A stretch of 56,415 nt of DNA, from positions 1-56,415 of the forward strand of contig CAYZJK010000002.1 of NCBI GenBank assembly GCA_964479125.1, read 5' to 3'. Of this stretch, positions 14,748-24,404 are shown in pieces. This DNA is from CAYZJK01 sp964479125 (lineage in GTDB: Bacteria; Patescibacteriota; Saccharimonadia; Saccharimonadales; Saccharimonadaceae). The notes beneath the pieces are model-generated. The model was not told the origin of the DNA and ran no database searches. It worked only from the letters and a program-made list of their open reading frames with translations. The position numbers and the translations under genes are program-made. Position 1 is the stretch's first letter, and each line of letters opens with the position of its first letter.

Positions 14748-16388
14748 ATGGATACCATACAGCACAAGCTTAGCGATGCAGTGGTCGCTCTCTATTCAAC
14801 AGATCAAACGGTCGAGGTAACTCGGCCTGATTATGCGTTCGGGGACTGGACTACTAACATTGCTCTTAAACTCTCAAAAGAACTAAAACAGACACCGCGT
14901 GATATAGCTCAGCAGATTGCTGAGCATATTAAGGATGATGAGGATTTTAAATCAGTCGACGTTGCCGGACCTGGCTTTATAAATATTACTCTGCAACCAG
15001 AAGCTATTTTAAAAACTGCCTTAACTATTACCCCACCTAAGCAAGAAGAGGGTAGGGTGGTTATTGAGACCAATAACCCTAATCCATTTAAGGCTATGCA
15101 CATTGGTCATGCCTTTAACACTATCTTAGCCGATACTGTAGCTAATCTATTGGAGTTGCGATACCAAGAGGTGATACGTGTTAGCTATCACGGTGATGTT
15201 GGTAGTCATGTCGGTAAGAGTATGTATGAAATTATGCGCTTCTGTCAAGGTGATGCATCTAAATTAGATGAGATTAAGCCAGAAGATCGCAATACATTTA
15301 TGAGTAAAATGTATGCAGCTGGAGCAAGTGCTTATAAAGACTCAGTTGAAGCTAAGACTGAGATTGATAAACTATCCCAGCAGTCTTTTGTGTTAGATGA
15401 TGATTATTACCGAGAAATTTACGAGAAGTGTAAGGCTTGGAGCTTTGAGGGTATTGAGTCTATCACCTATAGGTTAGGCAATAAGCCAACCGTTAAGCGC
15501 TATCTCGAGAGCGAAGCTGATTCAGTTGGAGTGGATATTGTTAAAAGTCATGTCGGTGATGTCTTCTTTGAGAGTGATGGGGCGATCATCTTCCCTGGTA
15601 GTAAATATGGTTCTTTTGATAATACCTTCGTCAGTAGCACTGGTCGTGGTCTTTACGCCGCTCGTGACTTAGGTTTAATTAAACTAAAGAACGAAGACTT
15701 TAAGGCTAATAAAAGCTATATTATTACTGCTGAAGAGCAGCGAGACTACTTTAAGGGTGTGATTGCAGCGGCAGAGCAGTGTTTACCTAGTCTTAAAGAT
15801 GTAACCGTTAATATTCCACACGGAACCGTGAAACTGTCGACTGGCAAGATGAGCTCTCGATCGGGTGATGTGGTGGAAGTATCATGGTTATTTGACCAGT
15901 TTAAGCAAGCAATTACTGAGCGAGGTGGGGAAGCTAGTGATGAATTAGCAGCCGCAGCGATGCGATATCAGTTCCTAAAGATTAAGATTGGCGGCGATGA
16001 TACGTTTGATATCAACGAGGCGGTAAGTCTAACTGGCAACACAGGAAGCTATCTACAGTATGCTCACGCTCGTGCTCGAGGTATTTTACGTAAAGCAGGT
16101 AATGAACAGCCTGGAGAGCTTGAGATGGTGTTTGACGAAGATTTAATGCTGGTACGTAAGTTAGCGGAGTACTCTGAGGTTGTTAATGGTGCAGCCGAAG
16201 AGCTGCAGCCACATCGATTATGTGTTTATCTTTTTGAACTGGCTCAAGAGTTCAACCGATATTACGAAAAGAATGTGGTAATTGGTACTGATCAAGAAAC
16301 TCATCGACTTCAAATTGTTAAACTATACGCAGACAGGCTAAGGTCTGGTCTTAAGATATTAGGTATTGTTTCACCGGACGTAATGTAA
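14748..16388 (+). CDS. argS: Arginyl-tRNA synthetase
   Basis: 546 aa class I synthetase that charges tRNA-Arg. Domains in order: ArgRS N-terminal additional domain (residues 1-80), catalytic Rossmann fold with the HIGH-type motif in NPNPFKAMHIGHAFN (about 109-123), the GKMSSRSGD loop replacing KMSKS, and a DALR anticodon-binding domain at the C-terminus (QYAHARARGILRK onward). It is apparently leaderless. mscL follows 12 bp downstream. Confidence 0.96.
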   Translation: MDTIQHKLSDAVVALYSTDQTVEVTRPDYAFGDWTTNIALKLSKELKQTPRDIAQQIAEHIKDDEDFKSVDVAGPGFINITLQPEAILKTALTITPPKQEEGRVVIETNNPNPFKAMHIGHAFNTILADTVANLLELRYQEVIRVSYHGDVGSHVGKSMYEIMRFCQGDASKLDEIKPEDRNTFMSKMYAAGASAYKDSVEAKTEIDKLSQQSFVLDDDYYREIYEKCKAWSFEGIESITYRLGNKPTVKRYLESEADSVGVDIVKSHVGDVFFESDGAIIFPGSKYGSFDNTFVSSTGRGLYAARDLGLIKLKNEDFKANKSYIITAEEQRDYFKGVIAAAEQCLPSLKDVTVNIPHGTVKLSTGKMSSRSGDVVEVSWLFDQFKQAITERGGEASDELAAAAMRYQFLKIKIGGDDTFDINEAVSLTGNTGSYLQYAHARARGILRKAGNEQPGELEMVFDEDLMLVRKLAEYSEVVNGAAEELQPHRLCVYLFELAQEFNRYYEKNVVIGTDQETHRLQIVKLYADRLRSGLKILGIVSPDVM

Positions 16389-16400
16389 GAGGATTAAGTT

Positions 16401-16847
16401 ATGGCAACTGAAAAGAAATCTAACGCAGTAAAATATAAAGCTAAAAAGAAGGCTGATGCATTATCAGCCAAGAAGGCTAAGGTAGTCGACAAGGCGTCAA
16501 AGGTAGGTACTAAGGTCAGTTCAGGCCATGTAGGTGGCTTCATGACATTTATTAGGGAGCAGGGGATTGTTGGTCTGGCTGTCGGTTTAGCAATTGGTAC
16601 TGCAGCGGGTGATACCGTAAGAAAGTTGGTAGAAGGCTTCATTAACCCGATTGTTCAGTTTATCGTTGGCACTAAATCAGGTCTTGAGGCTGCTGAGTGG
16701 AATATTGTTCTATTTGGACGATCGGCCGACTTTAAATGGGGAGCTTTTGTATCGTCTTTAATTACGTTAATAGCTACAGCTTTTGTAATATATTTAATTG
16801 TTCATCTAGCTAAGCTCGATCGTATTGATAAGAAGAAAGATAAATAA
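16401..16847 (+). CDS. mscL: Large-conductance mechanosensitive channel
   Basis: 148 aa. It opens under membrane tension to release solutes during osmotic downshock. MscL core: GGFMTFIREQGIVGLAVGLA (first helix and pore, about residues 47-75), GDTVRKLVEGFINPI, a periplasmic loop and the second helix (SSLITLIATAFVIYLIV). An unusual N-terminal extension of about 40 residues is rich in lysine and alanine, and the C-terminus ends in a lysine cluster. SD AGAGGA upstream. It lies directly after argS. Confidence 0.9.
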   Translation: MATEKKSNAVKYKAKKKADALSAKKAKVVDKASKVGTKVSSGHVGGFMTFIREQGIVGLAVGLAIGTAAGDTVRKLVEGFINPIVQFIVGTKSGLEAAEWNIVLFGRSADFKWGAFVSSLITLIATAFVIYLIVHLAKLDRIDKKKDK

Positions 16848-16892
16848 TATTTTAAGCAAGACTAACACCTTAAAAGTTGTTTTTCTTATGCT

Positions 16893-16920
16893 TTGAAATT
16901 TTAAGAAATTATGGTATAAA
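16893..16920 (+). promoter_or_regulatory. Promoter of the DEAH helicase gene
   Basis: TTGAAA (16893-16898), 16-bp spacer, TATAAA (16915-16920). A 30-nt leader with CAGGAG precedes the ATG at 16952. Confidence 0.5.
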
Positions 16921-16951
16921 TTCAGTTAGTAAGTAACCAGGAGACTACTGA

Positions 16952-19768
16952 ATGCGAAATGCCGGACGAAAACATGTTTATGACTACTCTCACAAGAGGA
17001 GCTCACGTCCAACCGAGCGATATGTTCCAGAGAAAAGCTGGAAGCCGCAGCCATCACCTCGCGATGAGTTAAAAAAGACTCTAGCCGAGCGACAAGACCG
17101 ATTCAAAGATGTCTTTTTGAAGAGGCAAGAGGAAGCTATTCCTGTTCATGAAGCTGAGCGCAAATATAACTTAGGTAACCCAGAACTCCCGGCCTATAAA
17201 CACAAAGAAGAGATCCAAGAGACAGTAAATAACCACCAGGTTACCATTATCGTTGGTGAGACAGGTAGTGGTAAATCTACTCAGATTCCTCAGTTTCTAC
17301 TTGAAGCAGGGTATACTGACATCACTATGACTCAACCTCGAATCTTAGCAGCAAATGGCGTTGCTGAGCGAATTGAGGATGAACTACATATATTCGGTGA
17401 TCTGAATCGACATGACGCCAGTCAGCAGGTTGGCATACACACGTCTGAGCTTAATACTGTAGCTGGTAAGGATCCTTCAATTCAAGTTGTGACAGATGGC
17501 TTAAAATTGGCTCAAGAGTACGGTGAAAGGGGTGAGGTGGTAAATGAAGTGCTTATCATCGATGAGGTTCATGAGTGGAATACAAATATAGAGATTCTGG
17601 TAGCTAGCGCTAAGCAGTTGATTGCTGAGCGTCCAAGTATGCGCCTAGTAGTGATGAGTGCCACTATGCGCGCCCATGACCTATCTAACTATTTCGCTGA
17701 TGCTGTTGGTGAGATACCTCCTATTGTGGAGATTGAAGGTAGGACTTTTGACGTGGAGCGTCTTGAGAGGCCTGATTCGACTGTGACAGATGAAGTTATT
17801 GAATCGCTTGAACATAATGGAGATATTTTAGTCTTTGTTCCTGGTAAGACAGAGATTAAAGATACGATTGGTGAGTTGCAGCGACGACTATCTGGCACGG
17901 AGTATGCCGACGCTCTTATCTTGCCTTTGCACAGTAAGATGTCTAAGCGCAATCAGGATATGGTCTATTTACAACCTGAAGACCGCAAGAAGATTGTTGT
18001 AGCAACTGGAATAGCTCAAACAAGTATTACCATCCCTGGTATTACTACGGTAGTAGATGCTGGGCTTGAGAGAAGATTAGAGTATGACGAAGAAGAGGAG
18101 CTTGGGCTTCAGCTTCACAACACCGCACAAGACACCTGCTTGCAACGTGCTGGTAGGGCAGGGCGTGTAGAGCCAGGACGCTATATACTAACCAGATTAA
18201 ATGAAGACACAGAGGTATCTCCATTTATATCGCGAGATGTAGAAAGTAGGCCTGAAATTGAAAGAACCGACCTAGCTCGAAACGTGCTTCGTACTGCTTG
18301 CGCTGGTAAAGACTTCGGTGACCTGGATTTATTCCATCCAGTCAAGCAAACTAAAATTGGAGAGGCTAAAGAGACTCTTCATACACTCGGAGCCCTAGAT
18401 ATAATTGGCGATGAAGATGATGCAGTGACTGAAATCGGCCATTACATGAACCGTTTTCCTGTTCGTGTGAGCTTGGGTCGTATGATGGCTGAAGCTGCTG
18501 GTAAGTCAGAAAATGTACGTAAGTATATGGCTGCAATTGTATCTTCAGTTGAGGCTGGTAATTTACAGAGTTTCGCTGATGACACTGAAAATAACTGGAA
18601 GCAGCTAGTTGATGGTGAGGACTTTAGTGATATGGTTGCTCAGTTACGTATATTCTCAGAAGTGTTTAACAATGGTTTTACTAGCCAACATGAAACTGAC
18701 GTACACTTCCATGAATATGTATCAAATTTTGACTTAGATCCTAAAAATGTACACCGCGCACTAAGTCAGTATGGTAAAAATGCTAAGCACGCGGACGTTC
18801 CTGCAGAGTTTGCCTTTGAAGAATTCACTCCACCAACGACAGGTGAGCTAGAAGAGATTTATAAGTGTATATATTCAGGCATGGCAGACACTGTTCATCG
18901 AAAAGTTGGGCGTGAAGGCTTTAAGCCTGTCTACGAAATGATGGGTAGTGAGCGAATCGTAAGGCGGGAGGTTAGCGGCCGGAGTGTAGTCGATAAACCG
19001 GGTGATTGGGTAGTCGGTTACCCTTATCATCATGAATACTATAAGGACGGTGAGCGTCAGTCACGCAATATTATTGAGAGTGTTACTAAGGTGGTGGATC
19101 CGATAGATCTTGCCTCGTCATCGCTTAAGAGGCTTATTAAAGAGACTCCTATTGGCTATAAGATGCGGGGAGGGCAGTTAAAGCAGGTTAACGAACTTAC
19201 GCTTTATGGGCAAAGTATTGGGGTTACTGAAGAAAAGACTCCTGACTTCAATAAAGAAGTAGAGGATCAAATGCTAAGGGAGGTTCTTGCTCAGTCGCAG
19301 GCACTACCAACTATTAAACGACTATTTGATATTAAGAAAGCAAGTGAAGAGCTGTCCAATAAAGATAGATTAGGTAGTATTAAGGCTGTAACTCAAGATG
19401 AGGTGATCGATATTATTAGGGCTGTCATTAGAGAGGGTGAACATACAACTGTCTGGGAGGTCGAAAACGACCTGATGGTGCGTGATAATATCGAGGGTAA
19501 GTATTCACTTGAGAGTATGCTTGATGCCGATGAAGTAGAGAGAGTTATACTTGGGTCCCCAGATGAAATTGAAGTCAATGGATTGTCTCTAAAGCTTTAT
19601 TATGTTGATGGTGTGCCGGTAGCTAAGAGCAACCCGGTTGAGATTAAGCGCAACATATACCTTGATGACGGCAGAGAGGTGAAGTTTGCTGTACGTAATA
19701 AAGGCAGGAGTAAAGGTGGTCGTAGGACTTCTCGACTAGTGTCAGGTTCTGAGCTCAACGCTGATTAA
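16952..19768 (+). CDS. ATP-dependent DEAH-box RNA helicase (HrpA-like)
   Basis: 938 aa. Motifs in order: Walker A GETGSGKST (about residues 101-109), DEVHEW in place of DEAH (motif II), SATMRA (motif III) and QRAGRAGR (motif VI), followed by the helicase-associated 2 domain. It is shorter than HrpA of Proteobacteria (about 1300 aa). The first 80 residues and the last 25 are basic and probably disordered, which may help RNA binding. Likely roles are mRNA processing or ribosome rescue/remodelling; the specific substrate is unknown. The stop lies 14 bp before the orn start. Confidence 0.88.
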   Translation: MRNAGRKHVYDYSHKRSSRPTERYVPEKSWKPQPSPRDELKKTLAERQDRFKDVFLKRQEEAIPVHEAERKYNLGNPELPAYKHKEEIQETVNNHQVTIIVGETGSGKSTQIPQFLLEAGYTDITMTQPRILAANGVAERIEDELHIFGDLNRHDASQQVGIHTSELNTVAGKDPSIQVVTDGLKLAQEYGERGEVVNEVLIIDEVHEWNTNIEILVASAKQLIAERPSMRLVVMSATMRAHDLSNYFADAVGEIPPIVEIEGRTFDVERLERPDSTVTDEVIESLEHNGDILVFVPGKTEIKDTIGELQRRLSGTEYADALILPLHSKMSKRNQDMVYLQPEDRKKIVVATGIAQTSITIPGITTVVDAGLERRLEYDEEEELGLQLHNTAQDTCLQRAGRAGRVEPGRYILTRLNEDTEVSPFISRDVESRPEIERTDLARNVLRTACAGKDFGDLDLFHPVKQTKIGEAKETLHTLGALDIIGDEDDAVTEIGHYMNRFPVRVSLGRMMAEAAGKSENVRKYMAAIVSSVEAGNLQSFADDTENNWKQLVDGEDFSDMVAQLRIFSEVFNNGFTSQHETDVHFHEYVSNFDLDPKNVHRALSQYGKNAKHADVPAEFAFEEFTPPTTGELEEIYKCIYSGMADTVHRKVGREGFKPVYEMMGSERIVRREVSGRSVVDKPGDWVVGYPYHHEYYKDGERQSRNIIESVTKVVDPIDLASSSLKRLIKETPIGYKMRGGQLKQVNELTLYGQSIGVTEEKTPDFNKEVEDQMLREVLAQSQALPTIKRLFDIKKASEELSNKDRLGSIKAVTQDEVIDIIRAVIREGEHTTVWEVENDLMVRDNIEGKYSLESMLDADEVERVILGSPDEIEVNGLSLKLYYVDGVPVAKSNPVEIKRNIYLDDGREVKFAVRNKGRSKGGRRTSRLVSGSELNAD

Positions 19769-19770
19769 TG

Positions 19771-19776
19771 TATACT
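19771..19776 (+). promoter_or_regulatory. -10 box of orn, leaderless type; fixes the start codon
   Basis: TATACT followed by 6 nt and ATG at 19783. The ATG at 19768 precedes this box, so 19783 is the more likely start. Confidence 0.55.
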
Positions 19777-19782
19777 AGACCT

Positions 19783-20331
19783 ATGAGTAAAAAGGCCAAA
19801 TTGCTGTGGATGGATTTAGAGATGACTGGATTAGATCCAGTTAGCGACCGTATTCTTGAAGTGGCTATCATCGTAACCGACTGGTCATTTAACGAGCTGG
19901 CGGTTTACGAGTCAGCTATAAAGGTAGATGAATCTTATATTCTAGAGCGTATGAAGGTTAGCCAAGCTTTCTGGGATGCTAATCCGGAGGCTCGAGACGG
20001 TTTACTAAGTCAAAATTCTAAGGCTAAAAAAGATGCCAAGGCTGTTGAGGCTGAGTTAATTAAGCTAGTAGATGAAAACTTTAGAGATGAGCTGGTCCTA
20101 CTAGCAGGTAACTCAATCCACCAAGATAGAAAATTTATCGAAAATGAATGGCCGGAATTAAACAAGAAGCTACACTATCGAATGTTAGACGTGAGTGCTT
20201 GGAAAGTAGTTTTCGAAGGTAAGTATCGTAAACGATTCGTTAAACCGGAGGAGCATAGAGCACTTGGTGACATTCGCGGTAGCATCATGGAGTTGCAATA
20301 TTACTTAACAAAAGTCAGGATGGGTAAGTAG
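19783..20331 (+). CDS. orn: Oligoribonuclease
   Basis: 182 aa from the second ATG (the longer form adds five residues, MYTRP, encoded by the -10 region). A DEDDh 3'-5' exoribonuclease that degrades 2-5 nt RNA to mononucleotides. Catalytic carboxylates are seen in LLWMDLEMTGLD (Asp and Glu), NSIHQDRKFI and EHRALGDIRGS (His and Asp). Length matches the family. The next gene starts immediately after its stop. Orn activity complements the nucleases RNase J and PNPase encoded further along. Confidence 0.93.
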   Translation: MSKKAKLLWMDLEMTGLDPVSDRILEVAIIVTDWSFNELAVYESAIKVDESYILERMKVSQAFWDANPEARDGLLSQNSKAKKDAKAVEAELIKLVDENFRDELVLLAGNSIHQDRKFIENEWPELNKKLHYRMLDVSAWKVVFEGKYRKRFVKPEEHRALGDIRGSIMELQYYLTKVRMGK

Positions 20332-20679
20332 ATGATTAGAGAAGGTATTTTTCACGAAGCAGTAATGGCTTATGACGATATTTATGTAGACGATAGTGTT
20401 GATGAAAAGCTACGCGCTTATCGTTATAGTAGTGAAGATGGAGATTTTGTGGCTTTAGTTTACCGCAACTCGCACCCTCTCCGAATCTCTCTAAGGTGTG
20501 ATGCTAAGCTATCTAAGCTATTAAGAGAGAAGTATGAAACCGTCCTACCGGCAGAGAATCTAAATAAAAAGTACTGGAATACAATTCTTTGCACTGGTCA
20601 GCTGCCAGAAGACGAAATCTATGACTTACTACGCCTTAGCTACCAGCTAACTAGTAAGAAGGGTCCACTCGAGGTTTAA
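20332..20679 (+). CDS. MmcQ/YjbR-family protein
   Basis: 115 aa. The C-terminal two thirds (LRISLRCDAKLSKLLREKY, NKKYWNTILC, LPEDEIYDLLRLSYQL) matches the MmcQ/YjbR (DUF419) pattern, small proteins with a DNA-binding-like double-wing fold. The function is not established for the family. It directly abuts orn without a gap, so the two are co-transcribed and probably translationally coupled. Confidence 0.8.
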   Translation: MIREGIFHEAVMAYDDIYVDDSVDEKLRAYRYSSEDGDFVALVYRNSHPLRISLRCDAKLSKLLREKYETVLPAENLNKKYWNTILCTGQLPEDEIYDLLRLSYQLTSKKGPLEV

Positions 20680-20681
20680 AA

Positions 20682-20710
20682 AATTATCTAGCCGCTTGGG
20701 CTAGATAATT
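20682..20710. terminator. Terminator hairpin between converging genes
   Basis: AATTATCTAGCC and GGCTAGATAATT form a perfect 12-bp stem with a 5-nt loop. On the minus strand it is followed by TTTTTTAAA, and it overlaps the last three codons of the minus-strand gene 20701-21594. Confidence 0.85.
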
Positions 20711-21594
20711 CCTGAATCTTCAGCTTGTGAGAATCCATCTATTGAGTCTTTGATACTCTTTAGACTCCCGTGGCCCTTTTCAAGGGTTTGTTTCGTAGTC
20801 TCAGATCCGGTTCGATTATATACGTATTCGATTTGACGCATGATTTCTTGAACCTTGAACTCCATCTGCATCAGATAGACTCGGTCATACATCACCTGTA
20901 GTCTTGCTTCTTCAAGCTTTTGACGTAGCTCTTCATCTCTAATTGGCGGCTTCTTAGCAGCTGAGCGTAGCGTGGATGCTTTACTGCCACTACTCTCAAG
21001 GGGAGCTTCTAGGCTCTGCATTGTACTTAAGAGAACTGTATCTAGTGAGCTGTTAATACCACGAAGCTTACTATTTTTAATATTCTTGCCAGCACCCTTA
21101 GTTACTTCTTGGGTATCGGCCATAATCGTATACACAGTAGACAGCGTCGCAGCTGGTGAGTTGTCTTGCTTAGGGGTTAGTGCAAATAAAGCTCCAGCTA
21201 GACCTAAAGTTAGAATAATAGCGCCTGATGCTATGGCGATAAATTTCTTTGAGAACTGATTAGGAGACGTACCAGACATACTGTTGAGGTAGTCGACTGA
21301 ATACTGACCGTTAACGAGCTGACCTTGCTGAATCGGCGGGGTGGTGGCTCTTGATACATAGTCACTAGCTTTAGAGGGCGATAGGTCCTCTTTTTTAGCA
21401 GCTGGTGGTTGATACCAGCTAGGGTGTTGATGCTGAGGTTGACCCTGTTGATGATTTGGTTGGTAGGGAGGTGGAGATTGTGGCTGAGGGTTAGGTTGAT
21501 ACTGAGGACCAGGCTGAGGCTGACCATAGTATGGTTGAGGATTCTGTCCTTGAGGTTGAGGCTGGTTGTTGTTTGGTGTTTGTCCAGGGTACAT
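20701..21594 (-). CDS. Membrane-anchored protein with Pro/Gln-rich N-terminus
   Basis: 297 aa, family not recognised. Residues 1-65 are a low-complexity Pro/Gln/Asn/Tyr-rich stretch; one transmembrane helix follows at about 119-140 (FIAIASGAIILTLGLAGALF); the last 150 residues are predicted helical and charged, probably outside the membrane. The topology would be cytoplasmic disordered tail, one helix, external coiled domain. The start codon lies 5 nt after a TATAGT -10 box (21600-21605 on the minus strand). A structural or envelope role is possible. The function is unknown. Confidence 0.75.
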   Translation of the reverse strand: MYPGQTPNNNQPQPQGQNPQPYYGQPQPGPQYQPNPQPQSPPPYQPNHQQGQPQHQHPSWYQPPAAKKEDLSPSKASDYVSRATTPPIQQGQLVNGQYSVDYLNSMSGTSPNQFSKKFIAIASGAIILTLGLAGALFALTPKQDNSPAATLSTVYTIMADTQEVTKGAGKNIKNSKLRGINSSLDTVLLSTMQSLEAPLESSGSKASTLRSAAKKPPIRDEELRQKLEEARLQVMYDRVYLMQMEFKVQEIMRQIEYVYNRTGSETTKQTLEKGHGSLKSIKDSIDGFSQAEDSGII

Positions 21595-21599
21595 AATTG

Positions 21600-21605
21600 A
21601 CTATA
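21600..21605 (-). promoter_or_regulatory. -10 box of the Pro/Gln-rich membrane protein gene
   Basis: TATAGT on the minus strand, 5 nt before the ATG (21594); leaderless type. It is divergent from the dnaG promoter. Confidence 0.45.
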
Positions 21606-21645
21606 TTTAAGCATAAACACTGGTAATAGTCCATTACGTCAATGC

Positions 21646-21651
21646 TATACT
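21646..21651 (+). promoter_or_regulatory. -10 box of dnaG, leaderless type
   Basis: TATACT, six nt, then ATG at 21658. Confidence 0.55.
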
Positions 21652-21657
21652 ATATCT

Positions 21658-23397
21658 ATGCAGGAAGCTAAGGAAGAGGTTCGAGCTCGCCTTGCTATTG
21701 AGGATGTAATTGGCGAGTATGTCGAGTTAAAAAGATCAGGCAGAAACTTTAAAGGTTTGAGCCCATTTACTGGTGAGAGAACAGCCAGCTTCTTTGTTAG
21801 TCCTGAGAAAAATATTTGGCATGATTTTAGTAGCGGTCAGGGAGGCGACGTCTTCTCATTTATTATGGCCGTTGAGGGTATGAATTTTAAAGAGGCGCTT
21901 GATCATCTGGCACGTAAGGCTGGTGTTGATATGTCTCTATATCAGAACAGTGCCGCACAAAAAATTGGTAAAAAGAAGCGCCGACTAGAGGAAGCGAACG
22001 AGCTTGCGGCCCACTATTATCAATATTGTCTAGTTAAAAACCAACGTGCATTAGAGTACGTATTTAAAAAGAGGCAGCTCAGTAAAGAGGCGGTGTCGGA
22101 CTTCCGAATTGGCTATGCGCCTGATGATTCGTACGCGCTTGTAAATTACTTGAGTAAAAAAGGTTTCTCAAAAGAAGAGATAGCTGAGGCGGGCTTAAGT
22201 AACAGATTTGGCGGTGATTTATTCAAGGGACGTATGACTGTTCCTTTGATGGACCCATCTGGTAGGGTAGTCGGCTTTACTGGTCGCATCATTAAAGACG
22301 ATCCGAACGCCCCTAAGTACCTCAACACTCCACAGACATTGCTTTACGATAAGAGCTGGCATGTATTCGGTTTTAGTCAGGCTAAGCAGTCTATAAGAAA
22401 GAAAGACTACGCAGTGGTGGTTGAGGGTAATCTTGATGTCGTCAGTAGTCATCAATTCGGCGTAGATGAAGTTGTAGCTGCGGCAGGTACGGCTCTAACT
22501 CTGTATCATCTAAAGACTATTGCCCGGACCACCTCTAATATTCGCTTAGCGTTTGATGGTGATAAAGCTGGATTAAACGCTACTGAAAGAGCCATTCCTC
22601 TAGCACAGCAGGCAGGGGTCAATCTTACAATTGTAACTATCCCTGGAGAATCTAAAGATCCAGACGATTTAATCAGGGAGGATGTTAAGTTGTGGCAAGC
22701 AGCGATTGAGTCACATGAGCCTGCGGTTGATTGGGTCTTGAAGAAATATGCCGAACGGTCTGATATGGAGTCGGCTGCTGGTAAGAAAACATTTACTGAC
22801 GCTGCATTAGGTATCGTTAAGTCTTTAGAGGATCCAGTAGAGAAAGAGCACTACTACGAAAAAATTGCTCAAATGGCTGGTACTAGTATGGCTTCTATTA
22901 AGGCTAAAGAGTCGGCTGCTGTTGAAGAAAAGAAAAGACCGCTTAAGCCGATTGTTGAGCAGCCTAAGACTGATATTAATGCTGCGCTTGAATATGAAAA
23001 CAACTTGTTAGCACTAGCCTTAAAGTATCTGGACGTGCAAAAATTATTCAAACCGGAGGACGTTGAGTACTTAATATCAGAAGAATCAAGAATCGTACTG
23101 AAATATTTAATCGACAGGGGTGGAGTCGTTAAAGAAGTGCCTCGCGACTTGCAAAAATACCAGGACTATGTGAATATATTATTATTACGGGCCGAGACAA
23201 GATACGCTAATTGGGGAGACCAAGACGTGCTCCAAGAATCACAGCGACTACTCCGCCGCATAAAAGATGAACACCGAAAACAAAAGAAGACTGAGCTGGA
23301 TATCGCTTTGCGTGAAGCGGAGCAGTCGGAAGACTACGAGCAAATGCGCAAAATTATGCAGCAGATACAATCTTTAAACAAGGAGATACATCGGTGA
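21658..23397 (+). CDS. dnaG: DNA primase with all four zinc ligands replaced
   Basis: 579 aa. It synthesises RNA primers for replication. The N-terminal region aligns with the CHC2 zinc-binding domain (VELKRSGRNFKGLSPFTGER then SPEKNIWHDFSSGQGGDVF), but the ligands C-H-C-C are Ser35, Thr38, Asp56 and Ser59. The TOPRIM core is intact: VVEGNLDVV (Glu), AFDGDKAG (Asp-x-Asp). The C-terminal 150 residues would be the helicase-binding domain. The stop overlaps the GTG of rpoD (23394-23397), the classic dnaG-rpoD macromolecular synthesis arrangement. Confidence 0.95.
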   Translation: MQEAKEEVRARLAIEDVIGEYVELKRSGRNFKGLSPFTGERTASFFVSPEKNIWHDFSSGQGGDVFSFIMAVEGMNFKEALDHLARKAGVDMSLYQNSAAQKIGKKKRRLEEANELAAHYYQYCLVKNQRALEYVFKKRQLSKEAVSDFRIGYAPDDSYALVNYLSKKGFSKEEIAEAGLSNRFGGDLFKGRMTVPLMDPSGRVVGFTGRIIKDDPNAPKYLNTPQTLLYDKSWHVFGFSQAKQSIRKKDYAVVVEGNLDVVSSHQFGVDEVVAAAGTALTLYHLKTIARTTSNIRLAFDGDKAGLNATERAIPLAQQAGVNLTIVTIPGESKDPDDLIREDVKLWQAAIESHEPAVDWVLKKYAERSDMESAAGKKTFTDAALGIVKSLEDPVEKEHYYEKIAQMAGTSMASIKAKESAAVEEKKRPLKPIVEQPKTDINAALEYENNLLALALKYLDVQKLFKPEDVEYLISEESRIVLKYLIDRGGVVKEVPRDLQKYQDYVNILLLRAETRYANWGDQDVLQESQRLLRRIKDEHRKQKKTELDIALREAEQSEDYEQMRKIMQQIQSLNKEIHR

Positions 23398-24383
23398 GTG
23401 ATACTCAAGAAACCCCAGATGAACTAGAGCGAATCACATTACCAGCCGCTTCTGCGCTGGAGACAAAAGAAGAACCTGATGTAGATGATCTAGCTGACGA
23501 AGAGGAGGTTGATGAAGCTACTCTTGATGGTCAGTACTTAGATGATGTCAGTGACGACTCAGTTCGTTTATATCTACGTGAAATCGGTAAGATTCCACTA
23601 CTTAGTGCTGAAGAAGAGTTTGATTTAGCCCAGCGCGTAAAGGCAGGTGAGAAGAGGGCTAAAGATAAGATGGCTGAAGCTAACATGCGACTAGTTGTCT
23701 CTATCGCTAAGCGCTACAGTGGTCGTGGGCTAGATTTTCTAGATTTAATCCAGGAAGGTAATACTGGTCTACTAAGAGCGGTTGAAAAGTTTGATCCAGA
23801 TAAGGGATTTAAGTTCAGTACTTATGCAACTTGGTGGATTCGCCAGGCAATCACTCGAGCGATTGCTGACCAGGCACGAACAATTCGTATTCCTGTTCAT
23901 ATGGTTGAAACTATTAATAAGCTACTACGAACTCAACGACGCATGACTCAGGAATTAAACCGTGAACCAACCATGGAAGAGCTTTCTAAAGAGCTTGATA
24001 TGGAGCCAAGTAAGATTGAGTACGTAATGAAGATTAAGCAGGATATTCACTCGCTTGACGCTGGCGTAGGCCGCGATGGTGATGAAGAGGATAGTGTGCT
24101 TGGAGACTTCATTGAAGACGAAGACAGTACTACTCCAGAAGAGTCTGCTTCAAGTCAACTCCTTAAAGAGCAGGTGCAGGATATCCTTTCTACCCTAAGC
24201 GATCGTGAACAAAAAATTGTTAAGATGCGCTTCGGACTAGATAACGGCAAAAGCCATACGTTAGAAGAAGTCGGCCAAGAGTTTGCGGTTACCCGTGAGC
24301 GTATCAGGCAGATTGAAGCTAAGGCATTAGCTAAGCTACGTAAACACAAGGATGCACGTAAACTTCACGAATACCTATCTTAA
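23394..24383 (+). CDS. rpoD: Primary sigma factor (sigma-70)
   Basis: 329 aa, starting at GTG 23394 and overlapping the dnaG stop. An acidic N-terminus of about 50 residues replaces full region 1.1. Region 1.2/2 starts at SVRLYLREIGKIPLL; region 2.4 motif FKFSTYATWWIRQAITRAI; region 3 NKLLRTQRRMTQEL; region 4.2 helix-turn-helix TLEEVGQEFAVTRERIRQIE. This is the short form common in Patescibacteria and other compact genomes. It should recognise TTGACA/TATAAT-type promoters, which fits those found in this window. Confidence 0.96.
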   Translation: MSDTQETPDELERITLPAASALETKEEPDVDDLADEEEVDEATLDGQYLDDVSDDSVRLYLREIGKIPLLSAEEEFDLAQRVKAGEKRAKDKMAEANMRLVVSIAKRYSGRGLDFLDLIQEGNTGLLRAVEKFDPDKGFKFSTYATWWIRQAITRAIADQARTIRIPVHMVETINKLLRTQRRMTQELNREPTMEELSKELDMEPSKIEYVMKIKQDIHSLDAGVGRDGDEEDSVLGDFIEDEDSTTPEESASSQLLKEQVQDILSTLSDREQKIVKMRFGLDNGKSHTLEEVGQEFAVTRERIRQIEAKALAKLRKHKDARKLHEYLS

Positions 24384-24404
24384 ATCGTAGAGAAGGTGAG
24401 TAAT

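Noticed and set aside
20972..21600. ORFs on both strands overlapping the Pro/Gln-rich membrane protein
   Set aside because: Low-complexity codons of the minus-strand gene create open shadow frames; none has a promoter or plausible composition.
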